Source: Gymnothorax reevesii (Eukaryota; Chordata; Actinopteri; Anguilliformes; Muraenidae). Taken from it: 64,000 nucleotides of DNA. The notes under the pieces are model-generated. The model had not been told where the DNA came from, did not search any database, and was given only the letters and a program-made list of their open reading frames with translations. Where the stretch lies: NCBI GenBank assembly GCA_029721435.1, contig CM056577.1:31092719-31156718 (forward strand), read 5' to 3'. Positions 45,265 through 57,264 of the stretch are shown here, piece after piece. How positions within the stretch are numbered: the stretch's first letter is position 1; each line of letters begins with the position of its first letter. Position numbers and translations under genes: made by a program.

Positions 45265-47220
45265 TGCACGCACACATGTACACACAAAACCTGGCTTGGT
45301 TATCTGACACTGCTGAGGTTGTGTGCAGCGCACGTGACTGCGCTACACGCTACCTGTAAACTGTAGCAAAGGTCTACAAAGGCAACCGCTAAGCTATTTA
45401 CAGCCCACTCTCCTGCCCCCGCGCACCTATAGACTCTTATTACAGAGTCAGATCTCCGACAAGGCGTCATAAACCCCTTCCTGAGTGCAAGGGCTCCAGG
45501 TTAACTGCCTACCTCCATTCAACAGAGTGAGTAAAACTCAGAGGCCATCTGATTGGTGATGGCAGGGAGAAGCAACCCTCCTATTGGTGCTTGCGAATCA
45601 CTTCACTCCTGCCTGCATTTGCGACTGCTTTTAATCTTGTAATGAGACATACATTGCACAGGCAGATACTACTAGTCCCCACAGAACTAAGACTTCAAGT
45701 TTAATGACCTGAATTAAAGTACCCAATGTTGTTTGCGTTTTTACATTGGGCCAAACATTCCTCTTAAATTCAGTATATTCAACTCTGCTTCAGCTGCAAG
45801 TCAGTCCCAGAGTCAAGCAAGCCATAGTGCTTTCATTCAGGTCTGGGTCACGAGGATCGGCTGATGTTCAACTCACTGTTACTCAGAAAAAAAAAAAAAC
45901 ACAGAATCAGGGCCTGAATTGGTCCAGAGTACAGTATGGACGTGGGAGGAATAATAATACAGTGACAGTTTAATTTTTAACCCTTTCAAGGGTTGACCTT
46001 TCTGATAGCTTGTTCAAAATTTTGAGTCTTTGGCTTTCAAAACATTTAGAATGACCGTTACATCAACACATTCAGACATCATTCATAATTGAAGAGCACT
46101 TTAAGTCACATTTTGGTCACAATTCAAGCTCAGCATATAAAACATGTTGTATTCGTCTAGGCAAGGCTATAAATAAAGACCCTAATGCTAAAAGTACTCT
46201 TGTCACTAAATGTTCATTTTGAGTAAATCGAGGTAGTGGGCATTGGAAATAATAAAAACCTTTTCCAAGTGTAACCTCCCGGTGCATGAAAATGTAACGC
46301 AAGTACTGTTAGCACTAGGCTCTTCAATTTGAATGTTCAGTTTAGACTATTATAATGTCATACGTATGTGTGCTCTCAGACCTTCAGGGGTCATGAGAGA
46401 ATCATGAGAGAATTAAGAATCTGTTTGCAAACAAATTTTAACCGCCCAAAATACTTTTTCTTCTTACCCACAATCCACTTTACATGACTTTTTAACATTC
46501 CACACATAACCCCTTCAACTGCCGCATCTGGGCACCAACAGACTGAAACTGTACCACTGGTGTTCAAATATCAAAATCAAAGAGCCTACAGGGTAATCAG
46601 AGTCCTGCTCAATACATCAATACGTCACTGATCATAGATATCATTAACGATCCTGCCAGCGAGCAAGTTGTCCTTTCCTCGTCCAACACATTCCCAGCCA
46701 TTAATCCCTGCTGAAAACCCACTGTTTCAGAAAGCGCTATCAATCGCTCTCATTGTCCAGGGACCAGGACAGTAATGTGAACTTCTAGTCAGTATTGTTT
46801 CTGCGCAGGAAATACGGCACAAGTCGCGAGCGTCAAATATTTGAGAAATATCCAGAGCTCTAATCGTTTCACCGCATCTCATGAATCTAAGCACTGGCTG
46901 CACTGTTTCACAGGACAATGACGCCTTCAAAGGCGCACAATCCTTCTTGCTGTGCTGTTGGTCATTCTTTTCTGTTTATCTTTTTTAAGATCCAAAAAGA
47001 GAGAGGCAGAGAATTTGCATAGGTGGAAACCCCAGTTTTCATACAGAAATAAAAAAACGGAAAGTCAGAGCGGGGAGAAAGGGAACATTAGCACCATTGC
47101 CAAACGCACAGCTGATGATGGGAACATCTTTGACGCGCGACTGCAACTGTGCTTCCCCCGTTGGGTGGGCGAGGGTAACTGGCCTCTTGGCCTTTCACTT
47201 CTGTAAAACGATCTGTTCAC
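45265..47220. other. 2 kb without a recognised gene
   Basis: Includes a short hairpin AACCCTT/AAGGGTT at about 45979-45994 and a tandem ATGAGAGAATCATGAGAGAAT near 46393-46413. No exon or repeat family recognised. Confidence 0.4.
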
Positions 47221-47225
47221 ACGCA

Positions 47226-47282
47226 TTACCCCCCCCGCCTCCAGCTCCCCGCCCCACCCCTCCCTGCTCCCCCCAACCCTGA
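47226..47282. repeat. C-rich tract
   Basis: About 57 bases nearly all C with few A/T, e.g. TTACCCCCCCCGCCTCC and CCCGCCCCACCCC. Strand-asymmetric, with possible i-motif or G4 formation on the other strand. Confidence 0.8.
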
Positions 47283-47429
47283 CACAGCAAGATCCAGAGT
47301 GAATAAATAGGTCTGGATGTGCCAAGCGCTCGATTCATCCAAGAACGCTCCCATTCAAGGAGAAGGAGGAGGAGGCGGGGTCTCGACCCGTCAGTCACGC
47401 AACGTTGTCACGGTCACTGCAAACACAAA

Positions 47430-47800
47430 AAAACATACGTCCAATCACTTTATATTTAGACCTGAAATCTCATTTCAATAAATCTTTTTTTGGATACATT
47501 AGACTGAAAAAAATCTGCCATTGAGGCACATTTCATGATTTGATTTCAAAATTTGCTCATAAGTTTTACTCCATAAGTGCACAGTAACTTAAAAATATAA
47601 TTTCTCCACTCAACAGAAGCAATATGAGAAAAAATTCTTTCATTTTCATCATCTGACTAAAATAGGCGTTAAAACGGACATATTTTGAGACTCATTCCAA
47701 GATTTGAATTGAAACTTGCTGATAAAGTTAACTCATCAAGCACACAGCAACTTAAAGCAACTATTATCTGCTTAAGAGAATGAATAAGAGAGAAAAAATA
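47430..47800. repeat. AT-rich CACTGTAAAA-family repeat with diverged tandem duplication
   Basis: Words such as TTTCAATAAATCTTTTTTTG and AATCTGCCATTGAGGCACAT mark the AT-rich dispersed family. Two blocks, 47530-47636 and 47692-47799, align along their length. TCATGATTTGATTTCAAAAT against CCAAGATTTGAATTGAAACT, then ATAAGTTTTACTCCATAAG against ATAAAGTTAACTCATCAAG, then CACAGTAACTTAAA against CACAGCAACTTAAA. The offset is about 163 bases. Confidence 0.6.
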
Positions 47801-48544
47801 AGACTTGAATTCTCATACTACACAGAAATGCAAAAGACAGATTTTGGACTGTAAGACGGGAGATGAAGTCACTAAGCAGTGTGCTACACAGCTCAGGAAA
47901 CCCCAATAGCGGCCATCTTGTGACGCACTGGAGGCCTCCTGGTTCTTGAGAACCTGGCAGGAAACAAATAGCTCAGCCCCCCAACTCGAGCGGATGGCAG
48001 TGAGAGTTCACAGGAGAGCATAGGCCTTTGGCCGAGAGGAAAGGCTGTACTCTAGGTCAGTAATTTGCGATCAACAGGTGGCCAAGTCAAGCTCTGACCC
48101 CTCACCGATGCCTGTGCTGGTCGTTAACATTTAAAAGGTCAGTTCTCTCGAGGCACAGACAAATCGGGAGCATCGATATCCAGGGAGAGGAGTTTGCGAG
48201 GAAAGGCAGTCCGGCAAAGCCAAGTGCCGTTTCTGTGATAGTGGCGACACAGCCGTTTTGGTCTCTCAGCCCAAGGACTTTGCCACAGTTGCGAGGGTAC
48301 AAGCAAAATTTGTCCATAACCTTTGACTGAAAATCAAGGGCAAATATTACCTCTGGCAAGTTATCTCAGGCCACCAGTGAAAGGAAAACGACATCACCCG
48401 CATTTGCAGACAATCTGACCTCATCATAACCACACTGATTCACCCATTTTATTTAGTTAGCTATCGATCACTCTGTTCTTGGCTCTCACAATGTCAACAT
48501 TCCACAGTTATGCTCCAGCGACACAAGAAATGCCAAGTAAGATG
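47801..48544. other. No recognised gene
   Basis: The 85-codon minus-strand open frame at 48102-48359 is protein-like in composition but matches nothing I know. Confidence 0.35.
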
Positions 48545-48695
48545 AAAATTCCAGCTCAAACCAGCCTCATCCAGTTCATGCTGGTTTAGCTGATCCACCA
48601 ATTTAGACACCAGGTCACTCCAGCAATTTGAACAGTGATAGATCTAAAACCAGCGACAGACCAGCAATGACTAGTGACAGACTGGGTCCGACAGC
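48545..48695. repeat. Short-period 'agctggttt' repeat
   Basis: AGCTCAAACCAGCCTCATCC, ATGCTGGTTTAGCTGATCC, AAAACCAGCGACAGACCAGC. Same vocabulary as 1567-1650 and 21195-21290, with CCAGC/GCTGG recurring every 10-30 bases. Confidence 0.5.
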
Positions 48696-49684
48696 AAGCT
48701 AGGAGTGTTGAAACAAATCTTACACCATATTATATTCTCAGTTAGTCTAAGCCGGGCATTTTATTGGATAAACCCTGAGCCAGAATTTTTTAATTGAAAT
48801 TAGTCCCAACAAACACAGCTCTAAGAGAGACAATGCAATTGCAGGGTCAAAAGAGTTAGCTGCAGAGCCAAAGCTCACATTGTGGGAATTCACAGCAAGC
48901 TCTGGCTGCCAAATGCTGAGTAACGTTTAGCAACAGCAGTCAAAGAGAACACTGCCATTTTATGGACCTAACGGACATCTCAATAACCCCCCACCAAGAA
49001 CTGTTTTACAGGCCACGGCTCATCAGTGCATAAGGGCAACGAGGAAAGCACGTCACTTGACACAGTTTTTTTTCATGCTCCAGGCACAGCTTGAAATGGC
49101 TTGGGGGATAGGTTACCCGGCAGAGCGAGTGGCCCTCAGGCCACTTTTTAGGAAACTGCCTCACGGAAATGTATCCCGAAGCAGCAGTTTGCGGGATGTC
49201 ACTGAGGAGCATGGGCAGTGGGGTAAAGCCTGCAGGTTCTCAACACAGTCTTCCCAGAATCCCTAGCAAAACCCCTTTCTGGGAGCGCTCCCAGGCAGGT
49301 GGACTCGGTAAATAAAAAAATTCCCTCAGACTCACCCTCTGCATTCTAGCCCAGCCAGAGCAGAGTGAATTATTTAATCAGAAGAAAGCCGGTCACTTTG
49401 TCCAAATACTCAGCATACCGAAGAACTCCCAAAACTGTTTCGAGCCAAGAATGCGCTAATGTACAGATGAAATTCGATGCCTTTTGTACTACTGGCTGCA
49501 CCGGCGCTCTCAAATAAATCAATGCACAATCACGAGGAGACGGGCGCCCATTACGAGGGGGGACGGTGGGGGGGTGGAGGGGGAAAGAGAAACTGGTGTT
49601 TTTTCCAAGCTTTACATCCATCCCCCGCAAGGGCGTTTAAGGTCTGCTGCCATCTTACCACCAATTTGCTGCGGCACCGAAAAA
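48696..49684. other. No recognised gene; G-rich patch
   Basis: A G-rich run GGGGACGGTGGGGGGGTGGA lies at about 49557-49580. Open frames of up to 159 codons (49477-49956 plus) are not recognisable. Confidence 0.4.
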
Positions 49685-49870
49685 GTAAGTCCGTCTCAAG
49701 TCTTTTGGACTTATTTTATAGACACAATATCTTCCCTCTATTACTTTTTTTGCTTAATAAGACAAAAATGTTGCCAAAGTGGCGAGATGAGGTCCAGCTC
49801 GCCTCAAGATTTGCCAGTGGGGTAAAAATAATTTCACATCATGCAAACTGTAACATAAAAAAGCTCATAT
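49685..49870. repeat. AT-rich CACTGTAAAA-family copy
   Basis: AAGTAAGTCCGTCTCAAGTC, TTTTTTTGCTTAATAAGACA, CTCAAGATTTGCCAGTGGGG and TAAAAATAATTTCACATC follow the order of the family. Confidence 0.5.
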
Positions 49871-52274
49871 TTTCAACAAGGGAAGAAATTTCAAAGTCTC
49901 ATAGTAAGAAGAGAAATCTTGTTGAGACAGACTATTTTTTTTGCAGGGTTTATTGACGTTTCCAGCCTGCAGCCATCTCGTGAGGCTGCAGTTCGACTCA
50001 AAGCCAAGAGTAGGGCCACCAGATTTTTGAAACGGCAACTGCTTTGCGCAGTCCAGACCTTACACCGCCCGACGGCTAAACAAGCGCCGAGTCCAATTCC
50101 AAAAGCTTGCAGCGTTTTTAGTCTGCTGCCAATATCACACCGCCAACTTCCCGCCAACCGTAACCTCCGGGAAAGAGCTTTTCTTCATCTGCCAGCGTCT
50201 GGCCCAGTAATTCAGCCTGGAGTTCAGGACTAACGCTGTCATCCTGAAACATCTCTGTCAGTCGGCCCCCGAAGTGGACAGCTGCCCAGGGATGAAGCAC
50301 CAGCGGGGCAGAAATGTGCCTCATCAGCTGACTCATTGAGAACAGTGACCTCCCCGGGAACGCCCCCCCACCACCCCCACTGAGGAGCCACCCACAGACT
50401 CCAGGAAGTTGAAAGGGCAGCAGCATGGAATGCTAAACACACCCAATGCAATATGGAAAAAAATGATCATCTCCACTCCAGGGGTACATGGCCACCATAT
50501 TAGGGAAAAAACATTATTGCCACAAAGAGTTCTGTGCAGTGTCAAGGTCAAAGTACGCAGAGAACTCTCATCGTCATTTCTTTCCCATCGTTTCTATCCT
50601 TTTTAGAACTTGAGGATAAAGAGCACACACAATCTGCAAAAGATGGCTACTTTTCCCGAAAAAGATTTATAAATCTATAGATTTTCCTTTCCCAGTGACA
50701 GGATTCAAACGGTGTAAACCTTTTTATCGCAAGGTGTTGTCAAGTTGTACTTGAATAATGTACCTCATTTCATTGGTTAAAAGCTCAACCAACTGCAGTG
50801 TTAAAAGTCAAAGGGGACGTATCCCAGCAGTCTGCGAGAAAGCTAAAATGAGCCTGTGCAGCTATGTTTCATCACTCACTTGTTCATTTTTTCCATTCCG
50901 ACTTTGGTGGATGCTTCAGAGCGAAGTCAATTTTAAAATTGTACATCAATCTTTCAAATTAATCAGTAAACTGCAGGGATTTTACTACAGTCTACACAGT
51001 AAAAGTATTCAATATAAAGTTGGCAACAAGTAGCCAGACTGTGGCATTTTGCACTGCAGGACAGAGCCGAAATTACAAATGTTGCGGCACTGTTCAAAAG
51101 CTAACAGAGGCCGCTGTGCATGACCCAGGTTTTCAGTACATAGAAAGAACATGTCTCGTTTGAATGCCTGAGGCCCAGGAAATACAACACAACTTCACTG
51201 ATTTAGAGGCTCAGTCAAGCAGCCATCATCTCTTTCAAAAAGAATAACGATCGTCAGGCTGAAATTTAAGAGTGCTGCTCCCACACGTCCCATGTCTCCA
51301 CTCTCCAGAAGGTCAAAGGTCACTGCAAGAGTCACTAGGCAGGTTATACGCCTACAGCTGTGGCCCATAAATTAAGATATTGAGCCCCCTTGACACCTGG
51401 ACACAATGAGATGCGTACACAACAGGTGCCAGGAGGAACGGCAAACCAAGGCATTGGGGTAAGGAGAGAAGGCCTTCTAATTGGTTGATCAGAAAGTGCC
51501 CTGATTATGACCAAAGCGTATAGGCTCATACCATTGGCTAGGAAGGACAGTGACGGTGCAAGATGACGTGTTGCTTCCTGTGTTACTGGGGCCCATGAGC
51601 GACTGAGAGCCTTTTATGTGGAGAGGGCCTCTTTCCATTGAACCCCAAAGCGAGTAACCGAAGTCAGTCCTTTTTCAGGGCTTCCTGCCACAGACACTAG
51701 CTACTTATTCTGGTGTTTCAAGCGAGTAATCAAGGCCTCGTTCTCAAGGTTGCATATTAAGAACAATGGAACAAAAACACAAGCGAGACAACTGACAAAG
51801 TGCTGTGCATCATGGCTGCTCCCTCGTCTTCATTAGAGATAAACAGGACTTCACACAAAAGTGGGGCAGTCGCTTTTAAGTGCATTTTAATTTCCCAGGT
51901 GGAGTCTACAGTGTCAGCACCAGTGCAGAATAAAATGTTTGCACTAAATCAAATACACTTTACTCCCATACAGAAGCCCAGATATTCTGCCTTCTGGACT
52001 CAGATGAACTCATGTGAACAGAGCTGAGGGGAGGATATTCAGTTTCACCGCTATGCCTAGGAAAGCTCGCTGAACTCCATATGCCGCCTGGAGTCTTCCC
52101 TGTAAATAATCTAAATAGATATGTGGATGCTGATATTTGGCTGTGCTGGGATGGTAAAGACAAGGCTATATCTGCACAAAAATCCCTACAGAGATAACGA
52201 AAAGCAAAACGCGGAAACAAGGAGCCACATCAGGTCTTTATGACTGCTAAAACACGCTCCTAAATAAATACATA
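49871..52274. other. No confirmed gene
   Basis: The minus-strand open frame 50118-50426 (102 codons) includes SQLMRHISAPLVLHPWAAVH and LTEMFQDDSVSPELQAEL, which look more protein-like than other frames, but no family is recognised and both splice contexts are ambiguous. The rest shows no supported feature. Confidence 0.3.
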
Positions 52275-52430
52275 ACCAACGTCAATCTCAGCAAGTATTT
52301 CTGTAAAACATTTCATTTAGAAGTCTTGACACTACAGGATCGCCTAATGAGAGAAGTATATTACCAACGTGGTGAGTTACTTCAGTACAATTCAAGATCT
52401 GCAAATAGGGTAAGAATATGTTGCTTGACA
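52275..52430. repeat. AT-rich CACTGTAAAA-family fragment
   Basis: Starts with CGTCAATCTCAGCAAGTATT, 19 bases of which recur at 41460-41480, and ends with TTCAAGATCTGCAAATAGGG, TAAGAATATG. Confidence 0.45.
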
Positions 52431-52468
52431 AAACGCAAGGTAGCTTCGGTGAAGCTTCTTTATTTTGT

Positions 52469-52486
52469 TGGGGGGGTGGGGGGGAT
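52469..52486. repeat. G-rich run
   Basis: GTTGGGGGGGTGGGGGGGAT, two G7 runs separated by one T. Confidence 0.9.
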
Positions 52487-52649
52487 TACCTCGTCACTAA
52501 TCTGAAACACTATGCTGCTCTGTTCCAGGGCTGCCTGGATCAGAATAGAATTCTCATCGCCTGTCCCAAATGGAGAGAAGCCAGACTTCACTGAGCCAAA
52601 CAGACTTGCGCAGGGAAGTCCGTTTAGTAAGGACATTTCGGCCTGCATC

Positions 52650-52925
52650 CCGGCCAAATATTGCCATTCCCGGCAGGACGGGCGGCGAGGAGTCCGGAAG
52701 GGTTGCATTGTGTTCCCCATCGAACATTCCCTCATCAAGATGTTGGCTCCGCGGTGTGACGTGTCGTTGCCGCTACCGACGCCGACTCTGGGTGGTTCTG
52801 GCTCTACTGGCGAAGGGGATGTGAGCGGCGTGAACAATGAGTCGAGATAAACACAGGAAAAACTGGCCCACTGCTGGTAAGGTCATGTCAGTATGACCCC
52901 GGGCGCGGCCGCCATTTATTCTCAT
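52650..52925. promoter_or_regulatory. CpG-rich patch with NotI site
   Basis: Dense CpGs (CCGCTACCGACGCCGAC, GGACGGGCGGCGAGG) and GCGGCCGC at 52905-52912 next to GCCGCCATTTATT, a YY1-like word. Overlapping open frames of 112 and 84 codons plus and 125 minus have no domain. It may be a small CpG island. Confidence 0.3.
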
Positions 52926-53829
52926 TTATTCGGCGATTCAGTGCACGTGGGCCACCGTCACCTCCGAGAAAACCAACGAGACGCCGCCCACTCTTTTCCA
53001 CACCCTCAATTCTCTTATGTCGATAAACATTCCCATCAGGTTTTCCAGAACTAAATTAGCGGTGATGCCAACAGTCGTAGATGAATTTGGCTGCTCAGGG
53101 GTATTACAGCAGCGATGAGATAAATGTCCACTAGATGAGGGCAGCGTAGCGGTCAGGTTGATGCTTTTGCAGGATGATGTCACAGTTCAGAGTGATTTCA
53201 CTCATTGGGCAGTGCCGAAGACAAATACAGGTCAAATACCAGACATAGGCAAGAACTTTCTGGCAGAGGATGTAGTATGTACTTACATACTACACCTTGA
53301 CAAATAAATCATTGACTTTCAGTATGCGCTTGGGACTAAATTCTAATGGCCTTTCGGATCACATCCATTTCTTTTGTGGGACACGGTCATTGGTCAGGGC
53401 TCTGGCATTCAAGAAACCGTGAATCAGAGATCCAGTCAGCTTTATTAGCCATAACATATTCGGCAAAGCAGACAGAATGTAATGGTGCTTGTTGGCTCCT
53501 GGCCTCACCTGACACTGGCACGGTCAAAGTACGTTACCAGGTACCAGAGCTCAAAGCTGCAATGAAGAATGTCTTTTTTGGAAAAACTCATCAGTCACCA
53601 GCCAGATTACACTCGCAGAAGATACAGACGGATAAAAGGAGGCGCCGTCTCGTACTTTATGGAGCACATTACCCAGTGGCCAAATACAACAGAGGTTCAA
53701 GTGAACCTGAAACTCTACTAGTCAGCCACACAGCCACACCCATTTAGGAGAGGGGTATACAGCTGAAAGGAAAGTTTATCACCGTAAAAATGTTGTATGA
53801 AAAATTCGATCAAAGTGTATCAATATTTG
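52926..53829. other. No recognised gene; perfect short hairpin
   Basis: GTAGTATGTA at 53272-53281 and TACATACTAC at 53284-53293 form a 10-bp perfect inverted repeat with a 2-base loop. The 133-codon plus open frame at 53346-53747 has no motif I know. Confidence 0.5.
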
Positions 53830-54185
53830 AGAGCAGTAGAGGGTACGTGTAGCTCAAATAGGAGTCTACACATGAAGGAATGCCACAAAATGGCCATTTT
53901 TAAGTAATCTTCAAAGTCCGTCATTTGTATGCGGTGACATGCTGAATGCCACATACATACCAAGTTTCAGCTCTTTATTTATCTTTGAAAAGTCTAAAAT
54001 AGATAACGTCAGTTTTTCAACATGACCACCCTGCTGCCACGCCCACTTTTTGGCATGCAAGGTTTGAAATGCAATCCCAAAGTAGTTTATGTGCTATAAA
54101 TTCTGCATACCAAGTTTTGTTAAATTTGATCAATATTTCTGACCGCAAGACGCTATGGGTCCAATTGTTTACGGACGACAGACGA
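53830..54185 (+). repeat. Dispersed fish repeat
   Basis: CATACCAAGTTTCAGCTCTT, CACGCCCACTTTTTGGCATG, CATACCAAGTTTTGTTAAAT, and GGTCCAATTGTTTACGGACG with GACAGACGACAACA are the ordered words of a common fish repeat of the TGACCTTTGACC class. Confidence 0.55.
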
Positions 54186-54239
54186 CAACAATGGAAAATG
54201 GAGTGTAGACCGTCTTAAAAATAGTATTGCTGTATGTGG

Positions 54240-54576
54240 CACATAAAGCCTGGCTTGTAAGCAGTTTTGCCCGACAGCACAGAGATTTAGGGTTCAAATA
54301 CGGCCCGGGGCCTTTCTGTGTGGAGTCGGCATGTTTTCCCACGAGCCCGTGTGGTTTCTGCAGGGTACGCCAGCTTTGTCCCACTGTCCAAAGACATACA
54401 TACCATAGTAACTAAAGACTCTGAAATGGGCATTAGCACGAGTGTACAAGTGACTGATGTATGAGCCCAGCAATAGAATGAGGAACTGTCCAGTACGTTC
54501 CTGCCTCTCAGCCGTTGCATGCTGGGATAGGGTCATGCGCCCCCATGACCCTGAACAAGAATACACAGGATGAAAC
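54240..54576 (+). mobile_element. tRNA-headed SINE-like element, near full length
   Basis: Eroded copy of the element at 29950, but extending further 3'. TAAGCAGTTTTGCCCGACAG and TAGGGTTCAAATACGGCCCG form the head, and TGTGTGGAGTCGGCATGTTT the body. TGCTGGGATAGGGTCATGCG, CCCCCATGACCCTGAACAAG and ATACACAGGATGAA form the end, equivalent to '..GGGATAGGCTCCAGC..CGACCCTGAACAGGATAAGCGG'. Confidence 0.75.
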
Positions 54577-54659
54577 CGAATGCACAAACTAACCCAAATG
54601 CCCGGACAGCGCAATAGTGTTCCATTAGGCAAAAATCAGTGACTGACATAAGCATAACA

Positions 54660-54922
54660 AGAGCATACCTCTGCCGGGGCCCAGCAGAGTAGCGTTATTA
54701 TGTTCTACCACACAAGTAAATAAAAAAACTCCTGGATCAAGAATTTGATCTTAAACACTCCCAAACTGAAATCACTCCTAATTTGGGCATAAGACACACC
54801 TCTGGTAAAAAAATATTTCATAAAAATATGACCATAACTTCATCTGTTACGTTGCTAACAAACAAACATGCATACGCACCCAAAGACCGACAGTAGAACA
54901 TCACCTCCTTGGCAGAGGTAAA
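54660..54922 (+). repeat. Fish repeat with ACCTCTGCC inverted ends
   Basis: GCATACCTCTGCCGGGGCCC at the left and CACCTCCTTGGCAGAGGTAA at the right form short inverted ends. The interior has CTCCTGGATCAAGAATTTGA, CCATAACTTCATCTGTTACG and GCTAACAAACAAACATGCAT. This is a well-known layout in fish genomes. Confidence 0.65.
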
Positions 54923-56799
54923 AATATACACACATTTATTGCTTGCTAGAGGCTCATAAGTTGCCACCCGAGTGACAACCGCTCATAACCTTTGGCACTT
55001 GTTCATGTTTTTTTTTTCTTTTTTTCCCTTTTCCCCGAAAGTAAAGAAGAAGAACACCGTGTGAACCCAACGCTCCCCGTTTACAGACGCGCTGCAGGTT
55101 TGATCACGTCTGTGCCCATCTCCGTGCGACAGCGTGTCACAGGTTCGCTCGACGCTCACTGAAGATTACGAGCCGTGACATTTTTCCCCCCCATCAGCCA
55201 GCTGGAGTGACATGAGAACAATGCGTGCAGCTCCTCATCAGGGGCAGGTCTTTGGGGTCGTAAATGCACCTCAAATGGGGGAAACTCTCTGAAGCTGGAA
55301 TTGACTGACAGATGCGTCTCTGCTAGACGCTTCAATCACGTCTCCGGAGAACAGATGAATGCGCTGTGTGAATTTGTTTGAACTTTTACTGGCTTAAATT
55401 TGCCTGTTACTCGTGCGTGAAGTGCGTGTGATTTGACACATAGTGGCAGTGCATGCATACTTAACATACATACGTAGGTATACCTGTTCTCAGCATCCAA
55501 TACGTTATAATAAAATCATATTCTTATTTCGATTGTGCGCATGCTCTTTTATACACATGTTTGTTTTATAAAGAAAGCTTATGCCAACCCGCTCATCTTT
55601 CAACTAAGGTCTGTCAAATTCAGAATTGATGATAGAAAACAGTTCCCAATGCTTACAGTACATTATTGGAACCCACCTCTAACAGTAAATCAAGATCGAT
55701 CTTTGTCTACAACACATGCCATGAAGATATTTCAGGCCCGCACCGACAGCAGCACATGAAATAGCGAGCTATACTTAACCACAGACCATAAGCCCGTGGA
55801 CATGACAGCATGGCACCTAAAGCCATTTAATATCAAATTTAGATGAGACATTATCAAGTAATATATCATATTATAATTACCACAGGTAATGCGATATAGA
55901 CGGGCAGACATGAAGGTATGCGCGTGACATGGGAGATATTGCCGTTGTATCCTGTAACGTATAGCATGTTGTATAGCAGCTGCAGATGGAACGGTGCCTA
56001 AATGACTCAAACAGCTGAATGGGCCCCACCCAGAAGTCTGCACTATCTGCCAGAAAATTTACACTCGCGACACCTGCCAAAAATTCCAACTTAAGCTGAA
56101 ACTGGATGAAATGGTTCAAGGCACAGACAGCCAGTCTATCAGTTTGCCCATTAGCCTACTCTGGCAATATTAAGCAGGTCTGACCTGCTTTGTAAATCTA
56201 AAGACCAGAATTTAGTAGCAACAAACCATCCGAAGAGTTTGCTTCCAAAATGAGATATATCCATTTTACTTATTTTGAGAAAATCAGCTTTATCTACGTT
56301 GGTGCCTATTGCACTTTACAGAAAAACACAAACTCTGACCATGAAAAAATATCTGATAGTATGAATTTCTAAAAACGGCTTTTTGCACCATGTGTAAGAA
56401 GCACAGGGCTATCACTCAATAGTATGACCACAATTTTTGTAATTTTGGCATTTAGGAAACATATGCTTCATCTACCTGCAGCTAGAAGCAGAAAACTCAG
56501 TCTAAACTACCTTACATGAGCTTCCAATACCAGCGAAAATCTACACTGGAATTTACAGTCAGGACGTCCACATTATTTCACCAATTTTCTGTTCAACTCA
56601 AAGCTATGCAACGTAGTCACACTACAATCGGAGCAGGTGTTGGGCCCTTTCACAAGGCCCTAAACCTCACATTGCTCAAGAGGGGATGGGTCCTTGCGGA
56701 GTCCAATCAACTGCAGGTCACTTTCGATAAAAGCATCAGCAAAAGAAGGTACGACTCACAGCCTGCGGTAGCTTAATACGCCCTAAAAGTTGATCGTCT
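54923..56799. other. No recognised gene; CpG-richer patch 55040-55340
   Basis: A poly-T region near 55010-55030 precedes a CpG-enriched stretch without motifs. No open frame above 103 codons, none recognisable. Confidence 0.35.
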
Positions 56800-56990
56800 G
56801 CCCCCACATATACTTGACCTTACGTGACCTTGACTTTTGACACAATGACCTCCAAAATCTAATTAGTCCAGCCACCCTCTGTGAACAGTATCCACATGAG
56901 ATTTGGTGAAAATTCCTTCATTTCTTTTGCAGATCTTTGAGATGCGCAGTGTGACGGACGCACTGACGAATAACAGGAAAACAGCATGTC
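56800..56990 (+). repeat. Dispersed fish repeat, TGACCTTGAC class
   Basis: ACTTGACCTTACGTGACCTT, GACACAATGACCTCC, AAAATCTAATTAGTCCAGCC and GAGATTTGGTGAAAATTCC match the same class as 6575-6800. Confidence 0.55.
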
Positions 56991-57264
56991 TCTCTCCCTC
57001 TGAGTGGCAGAGGCATACTGACTCATCGAATGAAAAATGTCATTTTACATTCATTTTACACTGCATTAGTACATGTAATGTTTCCATTTACTAATGCCCT
57101 GTTGTAAATAAAGAACCTTCTTTAAGAAGGGTGGAGGGGTTCATTTTTTCCAATGAATAATTAGCACAGAATTAACCCCCCCCAAAGCCACTGTGAATCC
57201 CAGCAGGAATCTTCCGCGCGATTCCAACAGATTTCCCTTGCAAACAGTCCGGTGGGGGAGAGCT

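Noticed and set aside
45022..45333. Four overlapping open frames on both strands
   Set aside because: They are translations of the AC/AT microsatellite (YIYI, CVCV).
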